Source: an uncultured Collinsella sp.
Lineage (GTDB): Bacteria; Actinomycetota; Coriobacteriia; Coriobacteriales; Coriobacteriaceae
Direction of reading: 5' to 3'
NCBI GenBank assembly: GCA_900542275.1
Contig: UQMW01000006.1
Span: forward strand, 22,188 to 86,187
DNA: 64,000 nucleotides
A program made the position numbers and the translations under genes. This document shows, one piece after another, positions 1 through 9,600 of this stretch; the first letter of the stretch is position 1, and the number at the start of each line of letters is the position of its first letter. The notes beneath the pieces are model-generated. The model searched no databases. It saw only the letters and a program-made list of their open reading frames with translations, and was not told the DNA's origin.

Positions 1-342
1 CGCATCGAGCAGCGCGCCAAACTTAATATGGCGGTTGCAGATGATGCACGGGTTAGGCGTCAGCCCCTCCTGGTAGGCGTTCACAAAGCGTTCGATCACG
101 TTGCGGTCGAAGGTTTGCTGCAAGTCGAGCACGTGATGGGGTATCCCCAGGCGCTCGGCGACGGCCTTTGCATCGGCGATGTCGCGGTCGACCTTACTCA
201 TGCCCGTGGTGGGATCGGGCGCGGGGCAGGTGAGGCGCATGGTGGCACCGACACATTCGTAACCCTGACTTTTGAGCAGATACGCGGTCACGCTGGAATC
301 GACGCCGCCGCTCATGGCGACGAGCACGCGCTTGTTGTGCAT
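1..342 (-). CDS. mnmA: tRNA-uridine 2-sulfurtransferase MnmA, N-terminal part (runs off the window)
   Basis: MnmA adenylates and thiolates U34 of the tRNAs for Lys, Glu and Gln. Only the first 114 codons are present; the gene continues past base 1. The protein begins MHNKRVLVAMSGGVDSS, the PP-loop that binds ATP, and further on has the family segment NPCICNRHIKFG-like (read here as NPCIICNRHIKFG), which holds the first conserved Cys. The start is fixed by an AAGGAG ribosome site about ten bases upstream. It lies 30 bases downstream of the cysK terminator on the same strand, so it probably has its own weak promoter or is reached by read-through. A link to sulfur supply from cysK is an inference from position. 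Confidence 0.93.
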   Translation of the reverse strand, partial: MHNKRVLVAMSGGVDSSVTAYLLKSQGYECVGATMRLTCPAPDPTTGMSKVDRDIADAKAVAERLGIPHHVLDLQQTFDRNVIERFVNAYQEGLTPNPCIICNRHIKFGALLDA

Positions 343-371
343 GGGGAGGTTCTCCTTGGTGGCATGTGGCC

Positions 372-410
372 AAAAAAGAAAAGCGGCGCGGGAGGCTGGT
401 TCCGCGCCGC
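372..410 (-). terminator. Rho-independent terminator after cysK
   Basis: A perfect 9-bp GC stem (383-391 with 402-410) is followed on the minus strand by a T-rich tract (382-372). It sits between the cysK stop and the mnmA start. A second small hairpin (502-518) lies just after the cysK stop. Confidence 0.8.
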
Positions 411-522
411 AGACATTGTAGCAAGTTCGGGCGTCCTGTGGGACACCCTGTTGGGATGAGCTCAGGCTGCCAGAAGAGAGGGGAGACCGGCGTGCCTTGG
501 ACTCGTTCTAGGAACGAGAGCT

Positions 523-1461
523 CTAGTCCTGGAAGAGTGCCGTGGACAGGTAGCGCTCGCCGGTGTCGGCGAGCAGCGCCACGATGGTCTTGCCCTCGTT
601 CTCGGGGCGCTTGGCCAGCTGCAGTGCGGCCCACACGGCGGCGCCGGACGAAATGCCCACGAGCACGCCCTCCTTGTGGCCCACGGCGCGGCCGGTGGCA
701 AAGGCGTCGTCGTTCTCGACGGGGATGATCTCGTCGTAGACCTGGGTGTCGAGGACGTCGGGCACAAAGCCGGCACCGATACCCTGGATCTTGTGCGGGC
801 CGGCCTGGCCTTTAGAGAGCACCGGGGAGGTGGCGGGCTCGACGGCGACGACCTGAATCTCGGGGTTTTGCTCCTTGAGGAACTCGCCCACGCCGGTCAC
901 GGTGCCGCCGGTGCCGACGCCGGCGACGAAGATGTCGACCTCGCCGTCGGTGTCATTCCAGATCTCGGGGCCAGTCGTGGCCTTGTGGATGGCGGGGTTG
1001 GCGGGGTTTACAAACTGGCCGGCGATAATGCTGTTGGGGGTCTCCTTCTGCAGTTCCTCGGCCTTGGCGATGGCCCCCTTCATGCCCTTGGAACCGTCGG
1101 TGAGCACGAGCTGTGCGCCGTATGCCTGCATAAGTTTGCGGCGCTCGACGGACATAGTCTCGGGCATGGTGATGATCACCTTGTAGCCGCGAGCCGCCGC
1201 CACCGAGGCGATGCCGACGCCGGTATTGCCGCTCGTGGGCTCGATGATGGTGTAGTCGCCGCCGCGCACGAGCTTGCCGGCCTTCTCGGCCTCGTCGATC
1301 ATGTTCTTGGCGACGCGGTCTTTGACGGAGCCGGCGGGGTTGAAGTACTCGAGCTTGACGAGCACGCGGGCCTTGAGGTCCTCATCGGCCTCAAAGTGAG
1401 TGAGTTCCAGAAGCGGGGTGTGGCCGATAAGCTGATCGATGGACGTGCAAACCTTGCTCAT
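523..1461 (-). CDS. cysK: Cysteine synthase (O-acetylserine sulfhydrylase)
   Basis: A PLP enzyme that makes L-cysteine from O-acetylserine and sulfide in the cytoplasm. The 312-residue protein has the usual length. Visible motifs are NPAGSVKDR with the PLP lysine K47, the substrate loop PTSGNTG at about 75-81, and the glycine-rich phosphate loop GVGTGGTVTG near 180. The start has a GGAGGTTCACC ribosome site directly upstream. It is transcribed away from an Rrf2-family regulator gene, and a 21-bp inverted repeat lies in the shared intergenic region. Control by that regulator, as CymR or IscR-like proteins control cysteine genes elsewhere, is likely but not shown. The terminator is at 372-410. 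Confidence 0.95.
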   Translation of the reverse strand: MSKVCTSIDQLIGHTPLLELTHFEADEDLKARVLVKLEYFNPAGSVKDRVAKNMIDEAEKAGKLVRGGDYTIIEPTSGNTGVGIASVAAARGYKVIITMPETMSVERRKLMQAYGAQLVLTDGSKGMKGAIAKAEELQKETPNSIIAGQFVNPANPAIHKATTGPEIWNDTDGEVDIFVAGVGTGGTVTGVGEFLKEQNPEIQVVAVEPATSPVLSKGQAGPHKIQGIGAGFVPDVLDTQVYDEIIPVENDDAFATGRAVGHKEGVLVGISSGAAVWAALQLAKRPENEGKTIVALLADTGERYLSTALFQD

Positions 1462-1525
1462 GGTGAACCTCCAAAGTGTTCAAATGACTGGATACCGTGT
1501 GGTTTTACGGTGTATGTAACAGCGA

Positions 1526-1546
1526 AACCCATAAACCTTATGGGTT
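1526..1546. promoter_or_regulatory. Inverted repeat in the cysK/Rrf2 intergenic region, candidate operator
   Basis: Perfect 9-bp arms AACCCATAA and TTATGGGTT are separated by 3 bases. On the minus strand the repeat overlaps a possible cysK -10 (CATAAG), placed 18 bases after a TTGCCA -35-like hexamer. A repressor bound here would block cysK. That the neighbouring Rrf2 protein is the ligand is inferred from position only. Confidence 0.4.
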
Positions 1547-1650
1547 GTTCTTTTTGCTGTTGGCAAGCATAGTAGACAGTAAAGCCTAGTAACGCAATAG
1601 GAAATAGAAGATTATTACGAGTCGATTAACCAGCTTGACGGGAATAGGTA

Positions 1651-1678
1651 TTCTCAAAACCAATTTTTCGGCTAGAAT
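1651..1678 (+). promoter_or_regulatory. Promoter of the Rrf2-family regulator
   Basis: TTCTCA (-35, 4 of 6 matches) and TAGAAT (-10, 5 of 6) are separated by 16 bases, 37 bases upstream of the start codon. Called by eye. Confidence 0.4.
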
Positions 1679-1714
1679 TTCTACGAATTAAAAGACCGAA
1701 AGGCAGCTATATAT

Positions 1715-2143
1715 ATGTTGGTTTCCACAAAGGGCAGATATGCCCTGCGCGTTATGGTCGACCTGGCCGAGCATCAGGCGGCAGGCCGCATTCCCCTCAA
1801 AGAGATCGCCGCGCGTCAGGGGATTTCGGAGAAATATCTGGAGAACATTTTGGCCACGCTCGTGCGCGCCAATATGCTCTCGGGCATGCGCGGCAAAGGC
1901 GGCGGCTATGTGCTCACGCGCCCGCCCGAGCAGTACACGGTGGGCGAGATCTTGCGCCTGACCGAGGGCAGCCTGGCACCAGTCGCATGCCTGGACGGCG
2001 ACTGCAAGGGCTGTTCACGTTCGGATGAGTGTCCCACACTCGACGTGTGGAAGAACCTGGACAAGCTCATCAACGACTACCTCGACGGCGTGACGCTCGA
2101 TCAACTCGTTGCCCCCAACGAGGGCTACGACTACGTAATCTAG
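1715..2143 (+). CDS. Rrf2-family transcriptional regulator (IscR/CymR-like)
   Basis: A 142-residue winged-helix regulator. The N-terminal MLVSTKGRYALR and the wing sequence GKGGGY are typical of Rrf2 proteins. Four cysteines at 92, 97, 100 and 106 sit where IscR carries its iron-sulfur ligands (92, 98, 104 in E. coli), so a cluster or metal site is possible although the spacing differs. The start has an AAAGG ribosome site. It is divergent from cysK, which makes cysteine or Fe-S homeostasis the likely subject. Whether it senses a cluster (IscR-like) or works with CysK (CymR-like) cannot be told from sequence. Confidence 0.85.
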   Translation: MLVSTKGRYALRVMVDLAEHQAAGRIPLKEIAARQGISEKYLENILATLVRANMLSGMRGKGGGYVLTRPPEQYTVGEILRLTEGSLAPVACLDGDCKGCSRSDECPTLDVWKNLDKLINDYLDGVTLDQLVAPNEGYDYVI

Positions 2144-2211
2144 CCCCACCTGCCATTTGGGGATGGGGCAGAAATGGTAGATTTTCTTGCCCTCTGAGGC
2201 TTGATAAAGAA

Positions 2212-2246
2212 GAAGGCCGCCCATCGTTGCGATGGACGGCCTTCAT
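2212..2246. terminator. Bidirectional terminator between the Rrf2 gene and the holin-like gene
   Basis: Fifteen-base arms (2212-2226 and 2230-2244, one mismatch) have a 3-base loop. T-rich sequence follows on the plus strand (CATTTTG) and on the minus strand (CTTCTTTAT). It serves two convergent genes. Confidence 0.75.
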
Positions 2247-2280
2247 TTTGGCGTGTTGTGGCGGTCCGTATCCGGTCGTT

Positions 2281-2646
2281 TTAGTTCCTGGCGATGCTGT
2301 CGAGAATGCTGCGCATGATGGATACCAGGATGCTGCCCATAAAGGCCGATCCAAAGCTGGCAATGGAGATACCCGCTCCCAGCAGATTGACCGACAGGTA
2401 GCTGGCCAGCTCGAGCATAAAGCTGTTGACTACGAGCTGAAAAATACCAAGCGTGATAATAGTGAGCGGCAGCGAGATGACCGTCAGGAACGGCTTGACG
2501 AGCGAGTCGACGATGTTGAGGAACAGTCCCACGAAGGCAAAGCAGAGCCAGGCGTCGGCCATGCCGAAGGGCTGAATGCCGGGGACGAGAAACGTTGCGA
2601 TCGCGATGGCGATTGAGGTCAAAAGCCAGTTGAGTAAAAAGCGCAT
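2281..2646 (-). CDS. Phage-holin-like four-TM membrane protein (DUF360/PF04020 type)
   Basis: A small, very hydrophobic protein of 121 residues. About four membrane segments can be seen: roughly 5-24, 32-50, 55-80 and 90-115. The pattern VPGIQPFG, NIVDSLVKPFLTVISLPLTIITLGIF is that of the family called mycobacterial 4-TMS phage holin, common in chromosomes with no phage nearby. No phage genes are seen here. The true function is unknown; a role in lysis should not be assumed. A ribosome site (AAAGGATTCC) precedes the start. Confidence 0.75.
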   Translation of the reverse strand: MRFLLNWLLTSIAIAIATFLVPGIQPFGMADAWLCFAFVGLFLNIVDSLVKPFLTVISLPLTIITLGIFQLVVNSFMLELASYLSVNLLGAGISIASFGSAFMGSILVSIMRSILDSIARN

Positions 2647-2970
2647 GGTGGGAATCCTTTCTTGCGCAGGGTGCGTCGGTGTCGCGTGAAGCGGTTTGCT
2701 GCGGCGGCTTGGACGGCCGCTCGGGTGTGCCGCCTTGTTCGGCCGCCCATTGTCTCAGATATTCGTGGAGCTTACGTGCGCATTCGGTTTCAAAACGGCG
2801 TTCGTCCTGAAAAACGCGCCGCTGGCAGAGAGTCTTGTCGCTTTAGTTTGGTGGTGTGCTACACTGCTACGGGCAAAAGCCACAGGCGTTGCCCTATTGC
2901 ATAGAACGGGCGAACGATGCCCGATGTCAGTATCAACTTCGATGCCTTATGGCGGGTTTGGCGGTGATCG
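2647..2970 (+). promoter_or_regulatory. Upstream region and leader of the YerC-like gene
   Basis: The gene-free stretch contains an extended -10 promoter (TG at 2857-2858, TACACT at 2860-2865). After it come two small stems in the presumed leader: GGGCAA/TTGCCC (2871-2876 with 2889-2894) and CGGGC/GCCCG (2907-2911 with 2919-2923). Nothing coding is visible from 2647 to 2850. No clear Shine-Dalgarno site precedes the YerC start, so the leader stems may affect translation. Confidence 0.4.
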
Positions 2971-3270
2971 ATGAATATCGAGAACATGTTTGACAAGCCT
3001 GATGTCAAGCAGCTGGTCCACGCATTTAGTCTTTTGGATGACGAGAAGGATATCCAGGCGTTTTTGACCGATATCTGCACGCCGCGCGAGATCTGCGATC
3101 TTTCGCAACGTCTGCAGGTTGCGCGTTATCTGGATGAGGGCGAGCCTTATGTTGAGGTTCAGGCCCGCACCGGCGCTTCGTCCACTACGGTGAGCCGCGT
3201 GTCCAAGGCACTCAACGGCGAGTACGGCGGCTATCGCAAGATCCTCATCAAGCTGGAGGATGGCGAGTAG
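2971..3270 (+). CDS. YerC/YecD family TrpR-related protein
   Basis: A 99-residue helical DNA-binding protein. The segment CTPREICDLSQRLQVAR followed by GASSTTVSRVSKAL reproduces the TrpR helix-turn-helix fold, and the length matches the YerC family. The conserved TrpR tryptophan-binding residues cannot be judged by eye, and YerC proteins are usually treated as regulators with no known ligand. It stands alone, with a strong terminator directly after it. Confidence 0.85.
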   Translation: MNIENMFDKPDVKQLVHAFSLLDDEKDIQAFLTDICTPREICDLSQRLQVARYLDEGEPYVEVQARTGASSTTVSRVSKALNGEYGGYRKILIKLEDGE

Positions 3271-3297
3271 GCCAGCGGCAACAAACGAATTGCGCAG

Positions 3298-3323
3298 AAC
3301 CGTCCCTTCGGGGGCGGTTTTTT
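3298..3323 (+). terminator. Terminator after the YerC-like gene
   Basis: A nine-pair stem (one G-T) capped by the very stable TTCG tetraloop (3307-3310) is followed by six T residues (3318-3323). Confidence 0.9.
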
Positions 3324-3327
3324 GATC

Positions 3328-3402
3328 CTTTGGGGACGGAGGAAAACGGATCACTGGGTCAGACTGACCTCCTCGGTGATCCATTTTCCTCTGTCTCCAA
3401 GG
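3328..3402. repeat. Long imperfect palindrome, REP-like
   Basis: The outer arms (about 3330-3346 and 3383-3399) differ at three positions and read TTGGGGACGGAGGAAAA on one side. The centre is the perfect palindrome GGTCAG-A-CTGACC (3357-3369), with GGATCAC and its complement between. Such ends resemble extragenic palindromes spread by REP-type elements. No transposase is present here, and copy number in the genome is unknown. Confidence 0.5.
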
Positions 3403-3491
3403 GGTCAAATCTGTTGGCGTGGGGCAAATCTGTCCGCGCGGGCGGGTAGGATGGAAGCATTGAATATTGCGAACGGTTTGAGTGGAGGACC

Positions 3492-6400
3492 ATGCCTGTT
3501 CGAATCTATACCACCAACGCCGGCGCGGATTTGAGCGATGCCGAGGCGGCGCTGCTTGCCGACCTTATTGCCCGCCACGGGCGTGCCGTGCTGCTGGCGC
3601 CAACGTTTGCCGAGCTCGACCTGTGCCGTCATGATGCGGCGGAAGCCGGCGTTTCGCTGGGTATTGACTACAAGACGCCTACATCGTGGCTTCGCTCGCT
3701 TTGGGAGCTTTTGGGCGACGGGCGCGGTTTCGTCGACAACCTGCAGCGCCAGATGCTGTTTTCGGACATGGTAGCGCGCCTCGACGACGCCGACCTGCAG
3801 CCGCTTTCGCGCAGCCAGGGCACGGTGCGTATGCTCGCGCGTATGGCTCGCGATGTGCTGCCGGGTGTGGCAGGGACAGGCACCGAGCGTTGCTGCGACA
3901 ACGTTTGCAAGCCCAAGCCCAAAAGCGACGCCGAGGCTCGCGTGTTTGAACTTTTGTGCGCCTATGCGCGCGGTTTGGACCGTCGAGATATGGTCGAGCC
4001 CTGCGAGGCGGCTGACATTATGGCCGGCGCTTTGGCCGACAACCTGCCGGGGTGCGCCCGCGCCGTTTGCGTGCGCGGCGTCACGTCATTTACGTATAGC
4101 CTGCTCGAGCTGCTGTCCGCCGTGGCAAACAACGGGGGAGAGGTTGTCGTGCTGCTTGCCCGCGAGCAAGCGGCGATGCGCGAGGAGCTTGCCGCGGCAT
4201 TTGATGTCCGTGGTGTGCTGTTTGAGATCGCGCCGCTGGGGGAGGGCGCCGCCGCGCCCCAGACTGCCTCCAAGTCCGCTGCTCAGCCTGCCTTTATTGA
4301 GGTCGCCGGCCCCCATGCCCGTGCCCATGCTTATGCGGACGTCATCGATAAGTTGGTGAAAGCGCACAAGGAGTCCAAGGACGATAAAGTTGCTGCAACA
4401 CCCGCCGACCCCGTACGCGTGCTCGTTGTTTCTGCCCGGGCACCCCAGCTGTTCGGCGAGCTTGCCGCTCGTTTGGCGGCGCGCCACGTTGCTGCCGAGA
4501 CGGCCGAGTTCACGGCGTTTTCCCAATCCATTGCGGGCAGGCAGTTCACGGCGCTCGCCAACCTGATCGAGCGTATGAAGGCCGCCGACGAAGGGGCAGC
4601 TTCTAAGACTGAGTGGTGGCCCGCTCCGGAGCTTACCGACTGGATTTACAGCCCGCTTTCGGGTGCCGACGCCGCCAGCGCGCGCACGTTCGACAAGAAT
4701 ATGCGACTGTCGCGCAGCAAGACCACTGCGGGCGTCAAGAGCCTGCTGCAGAGCGTGCAGGGCCAGGTGAGGGGCGCGCGTAAAGCGGCGAGCGACGAGA
4801 ACTGGTTTAAGAACGTGCCGTGCGTGATCTCGGACGTGTTCCAGGCGCTGTGGCGCGACAAACCCGTGACGGCGCTCAAGGCCATGCTTGCCGTTGCCGA
4901 GGCACTGCCCGATCGCGCACTTGGCGGTCTCGACGGTCAGGCCCGTCGCCAGGCGGAGGTGGCCCTGCTGCGCCACGTCATCGACATCCTTATGAATGGC
5001 GCCCGTGCGCTCGACGTGTCGCAGGCCGCGACCGTGCCCGTGCTCGATGACATTCGCACCAAGGTGGACAAGCGTAGCGCCGCCTACGATTACGAGACCT
5101 ACGAGGTTGACCGTGCGCCACGCGCCCAGGTTCGCTTTGCTTCGCTTGCCGATGCGGCGGCCCTGCGCCCCGGCAGCTACGATGCCGTGCTGTTTGCCGA
5201 CGTCGACCTGGACAGTTATCCGCTCTCACATGAGGAGGGCCCGCTGGCAACGCTGACGGCAGAGTTAGATCGCAGCGGTGTGACGCTTGAGCCTGCGGCC
5301 TTGCTGCGCGCACGCTTTGGCCGCGCGATACAAGCGTCGCGTGGTCCGGTTGCGCTTGCCCGCGTGACGCACGATCGCCAGGCGCGCGAGTGCTACCCGG
5401 CTGCCGTGTGGACCGAGTTGCGGGCGCATGCCGAGGCCACTAACGATGCTAAGGCCGCTGACGCCGACAAGGCCGCTGACGCCGACAAGGCCGCTGACGA
5501 CGCTAAGGCCGTTGGCGCCGACAAGGCGAAGTGCGTGGGCGAGGGCGATATCGTAAGGGACTTCGATCCCGCGGCAGGCGAAGGTCTTAGGCGCGAGCGC
5601 GTGACCTGCGAAGCTCCTCAGCATCTGAGCGATGAAGCCATTCCGTATCTGGTCCTGCGCCGTCGCGATGGCGAGGGCGAGGATGCGCCGCTGGTGCCGC
5701 GCCTGACGTCTGCCTCGCAGATCGAGGCCTATTCGACCTGCCCGCTATGCTGGTTCGTCTCGTACCGCGTGAAGCCCCAATCGATCGACGCTGGCTTTGG
5801 CAATATGGAGAAGGGCAACTTTGTCCACGACGTGCTGGAACACTTGCATGCCCGTCTGCCCCAGGAGGGCATGGAGCGCGTGACACCCATGAATCTGCCG
5901 CGCGCGCAGGAGCTGTTGCGCGAGGTCTTTGCCGAGACCCTGGCCGAGCATGCGGGCAAGCGCGGTACCGAAGGCCCGCTGGTGCCGCTCTCCCCGGTGG
6001 AGGAGCGCCAGGTGGCCGAGATCTTGCCGCAGCTGGAGGGCGTGCTTGCCTACGAGTCCGAGGCGCTCACCCCCTTTGCTCTGCGCTACCTGGAGTTTGC
6101 GTTCAACGAGCTCCAGGTCGAGTATGCCGGTTGGCCGCTCGGCGGGCGCATCGACCGCGTGGATGTGGATGCCGAGAATCGCGCCGTGGTAATCGACTAC
6201 AAGCATCGTTCGGGTGTCGAGGAGTTTAAGCTCGCCGACCCCACGGTGCGCGACGAGGAATCGGGCGAGGCCCCCATCGACGACCCGCGCTGGCTGCCGC
6301 CCCATACCCAGACGCTTATCTATGCGCAGGCTATGCGCCGGGCGCTGGATTTGGACACCCGCGCGGCGCTCTATTTTTCGACCAAGGGTGGCAAGCCCGC

Positions 6401-6662
6401 GCTGCGCGGTGCGGCGAGCGCCGAGTTGCTTGAGGAAGAGCGTGGTGACGGCCGCATCCCGGGGCTTAAGAAGGGCTTTCCCGGCGAGGGCGGCAGCATG
6501 GACTTCGATGCGCTGCTCGATCGAGTGGAGACCGGCATTGCCGAGCGTCTGCGCGAGCTCGAGGCAGGCAACGTTGCCGCCGTCGACCCGACGTCGGCTC
6601 AGGCCGCGCATGCGCGCTGCTCGTATAACCACGAAGGAACGTTTGTAAGGAGGGACGTGTAG
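3492..6662 (+). CDS. addB: AddB-like subunit of the AddAB helicase-nuclease
   Basis: The inactivated-helicase and nuclease partner of AddA, which resects double-strand breaks for RecA. The 1056-residue protein ends in a PD-(D/E)XK nuclease domain: D888 in GGRIDRVD, then D902 and K904 in VVIDYKHR. Cysteines C750 and C753 (STCPLCWF) mark the usual first Fe-S ligand region, but the C-terminal C-x2-C-x5-C cluster of AddB is reduced to one cysteine, C1043, so a 4Fe-4S site looks lost. A low-complexity Ala/Lys/Asp linker lies near residues 650-680. The start has a GGAGGA site. The stop is 3 bases before addA, so the two are translated together. The N-terminal half is too divergent to assign helicase motifs by eye. 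Confidence 0.82.
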   Translation: MPVRIYTTNAGADLSDAEAALLADLIARHGRAVLLAPTFAELDLCRHDAAEAGVSLGIDYKTPTSWLRSLWELLGDGRGFVDNLQRQMLFSDMVARLDDADLQPLSRSQGTVRMLARMARDVLPGVAGTGTERCCDNVCKPKPKSDAEARVFELLCAYARGLDRRDMVEPCEAADIMAGALADNLPGCARAVCVRGVTSFTYSLLELLSAVANNGGEVVVLLAREQAAMREELAAAFDVRGVLFEIAPLGEGAAAPQTASKSAAQPAFIEVAGPHARAHAYADVIDKLVKAHKESKDDKVAATPADPVRVLVVSARAPQLFGELAARLAARHVAAETAEFTAFSQSIAGRQFTALANLIERMKAADEGAASKTEWWPAPELTDWIYSPLSGADAASARTFDKNMRLSRSKTTAGVKSLLQSVQGQVRGARKAASDENWFKNVPCVISDVFQALWRDKPVTALKAMLAVAEALPDRALGGLDGQARRQAEVALLRHVIDILMNGARALDVSQAATVPVLDDIRTKVDKRSAAYDYETYEVDRAPRAQVRFASLADAAALRPGSYDAVLFADVDLDSYPLSHEEGPLATLTAELDRSGVTLEPAALLRARFGRAIQASRGPVALARVTHDRQARECYPAAVWTELRAHAEATNDAKAADADKAADADKAADDAKAVGADKAKCVGEGDIVRDFDPAAGEGLRRERVTCEAPQHLSDEAIPYLVLRRRDGEGEDAPLVPRLTSASQIEAYSTCPLCWFVSYRVKPQSIDAGFGNMEKGNFVHDVLEHLHARLPQEGMERVTPMNLPRAQELLREVFAETLAEHAGKRGTEGPLVPLSPVEERQVAEILPQLEGVLAYESEALTPFALRYLEFAFNELQVEYAGWPLGGRIDRVDVDAENRAVVIDYKHRSGVEEFKLADPTVRDEESGEAPIDDPRWLPPHTQTLIYAQAMRRALDLDTRAALYFSTKGGKPALRGAASAELLEEERGDGRIPGLKKGFPGEGGSMDFDALLDRVETGIAERLRELEAGNVAAVDPTSAQAAHARCSYNHEGTFVRRDV
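5445..5528 (+). repeat. Tandem 18-base repeat inside addB
   Basis: Degenerate copies of GCCGACAAGGCCGCTGAC encode an Ala-Asp-Lys linker (unit KAADAD). It lies between the helicase-like part and the nuclease domain and is likely to vary in length between strains. Confidence 0.7.
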
Positions 6663-6665
6663 ACC

Positions 6666-9600
6666 ATGGATCTTTCGACTTTGATGCCGCAACAACTGCA
6701 AGTCGTCAAAACGCTCGACCGCCCGCTGTTTGTCTCGGCAGGTGCCGGCTCGGGCAAGACCTTTACCCTCACGCGCCGCATCGTCTACGCGCTCTCGCCC
6801 GAATCCGGTCCGTTTGTCGAGCATCTGGATCAGGTGCTCGCCATTACCTTTACCAAAGATGCCGCGGCCGAGATTCGCGACCGCGTGCGTCGCGCGCTTA
6901 TCGAAGAGGGTATGGACGAGGAGGCCCTGACCGTCGACGACGCTTGGATCTCGACCATTCACGGCATGTGTTCGCGCATCCTGCGCGCGCATGCGTTGGA
7001 GCTGGGTATCGACCCCGAGTTCACGGTGCTCACCGATACCGACGAGCTTATGGACCAGGCTGTTGAGCATGTGCTGGCCCGCGCGACGGCGCCCGATGCC
7101 GTCCCCGAGCTCGCGGCATCGCTCAAGGCCCTCTACGCCTGGTATCCCATGGCGGGCGAGGGCGGTCCCTTTGGCGCCGGCACGACCATCAAGGGTCTGG
7201 TGCGCGACCTGCTGGAGCTGTCGAGTCAGTTGCCGGGCGGTATGGACGACGTGTGTGTGGCGCGCGGCCAGGCCGATACCTCAGCGCTCGCCGATGCCTA
7301 TCGCGCGGCGCTGGGCGCAAGCAAGGCCGCGACCGAGAAGGCGCAGACGGCGCTCGATGCCATCGACGCGTTCGAGGCGAGCGGCAAGACCATGGTCGAT
7401 GCGGCGCGACTTATGATGTCGTGCACCATGCCGCGCGCGAGCAAGGCGTTTTCTAAGGAGCAGGTGGAGCTACTCAAGGCCGAGGCTGCTGATGCATTTA
7501 TCAATATCGTGCTTGCCTGCGGTGCCCCCGCGCTCGATGCACTGGTGGGCCTGGCCCGTTCCGTGGAGGCCGAGTATCGCGCGCTGAAGGCCGGCCAGTC
7601 CGCGCTCGATAACAACGACCTGCTGCGCATGGCGTACGAGGCGCTGCGCGACTACCCGGCTATTCGAGCAGCCTATGAGGGCCGCTTTAAGATGGTCATG
7701 ATCGATGAGTTCCAGGATACCGACCAGATGCAGGTTGACCTGATCCGTTACCTGACCGGCGCGGGTGAGCGTGCGCTGTGTACCGTGGGCGATGCGCAGC
7801 AGTCGATTTATCGTTTCCGTGGCGCCGAGGTTGAGGTCTTCCGCCGCCAGGAGCGCAAAGTGGGCTCCTCTGCTGCGCCCGAGACGGCTGTCGCATCCGA
7901 TGCCCCCGCCGGCGAGCTCGTCAAACTCGTGCGCAACTTCCGCAGCCACGACGAGGTGCTGCGCTATGTGGCGCGCGTCTTTGACGGCGATACCGGTGGT
8001 TTGATGCAGGGGTTCTTGGATCTTGAGCCGAGTGACGATCGCGAGGACAAGCTCAAGGCAAAGGCTTCGCGCCGCCAGGCGGTCTTCGTTGCCGGTGGCA
8101 GCACGCAGGAGCGAACGCAGGCGAAAGCTCGTGCGATTGCCGAGCGGTTCCAAGCGCTCGTCAAAGCGGGGCAGCCCCAGGGCAGCATGGTCCTGCTGCT
8201 GGGCCGCATGACCAACGCCGATGTCTATGCGCAGGCCTTCCGCGACCAAGGGCTCGACTGCGTGATCGCAGGCGGCTCGGTCTTTGCCCAGGCTGCCGAG
8301 GTGCAGACGGTGCGCGCTCTGGTGTGCGCGCTCGCCAATCCGGTCGATACGGCGCAGGGCCTTATGCCACTGCTCGCCTCGCCGATGTTTGCGCTCGGCG
8401 CCCAGGAGTTCCTGGCGCTGGCGACCAAGCTGGACGACCAGACGGGGGAGACCTCGCGCCGCAACATCGACGTGGGCATCATGAGCGATTCCGATGTGCC
8501 GGGTTTGCAAGACTTGCCGCTCGTGACGCGCGCCCGCGAGGTGCTGCGGTATGCGCTTCGTCGCGTGGGCCGCGATTCGTTCGCCGCCATCGCGCGCGAT
8601 ACTGTCAACGCTTCCGGCTGGTTTGTGCGTCTGGCACAGCGTGGTCCCGAGGGCAAGGCCATTGCCGCCAACGTGCTTAAGGCGCTCGATGCCGTGGCCG
8701 AGGCGGAGGCCGAGTTCGGTAACTCGCCGCGTTCCATTGCGCTTGCCTTCGACCGCTTCTTGGCGGGCAAGGAGGCCCCAGGCGCCCTCAACGAGGAGGG
8801 CGACGGCGCGGTGCGCATCATGACGGTGCATGCCTCCAAGGGCCTGGAGTATCCGGTCGTGGCGGTTGCGGAGTGCTTTGGCGTGCGTAAGTCCTCGGGT
8901 GCGGCTCAGATGGGGCGTGTCGAGGGTGGAGCGCAGGTCGTGGCGCTGCCGGCACGCTTCGACGGCGTTAAACTCGCGGACGGCACGTTCGTAAAGGGCG
9001 ATGACGTCAAAAAGCAGTTTGAGCATGCGTTTAAGGGTAAGGGCACGTCGCTATGGTTGCCGCCGGAGCTCATGGAGGATGTCTGCGCGACGGGTTCTCC
9101 CGCCGAGGCATTCGTTCGCCTGCGCAACGACGACCTGCAGCTTTCGCTCGAGGAGCGGGCTCGCTTGCTCTATGTCGCCATGACGCGAGCGCGCGAGCTG
9201 GTCATTCTGGCGATGGATGCCGGCGTGAGCCGCGGCAAGCTGTGCGCGCCGACCTTCGATGTCGAGACGGATCTGACCTACGACGTGCTGCGCCGCATCC
9301 TGCCGACCGACAGCCTGGACATACCGCAGCTCGATAGCGACCGTTTGGTGTTCGACAACTCCAAGCCGGGCGACTACGAGCTCATCTCGCTGGCGGACTT
9401 TACGTTTGGCGAGCAGGCGTTTGAGGTCAACGCTTCGCTGGATGCCGAGGGCAGGCTTGTCCGCGGCGATGCGGAGCCGGAGGGTGCCGGTGCGGATGCC
9501 CACGCCGCTGTTCCCGGTCCAGCCGACCCCGAGCCCGATGCGTTTGAGCTCGTGTATCCCCAGACGGTGGGCGTGCGCATGGGCACCTGCCCGTATCCGG

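Noticed and set aside
2281..2646. Prophage evidence from the holin-like gene
   Set aside because: This family is chromosomal in many bacteria, and no other phage gene is nearby.
7470..9026. Minus-strand frame of 518 codons inside addA
   Set aside because: Shadow of addA: the translation is rich in Arg, His and Leu with no recognisable motif.
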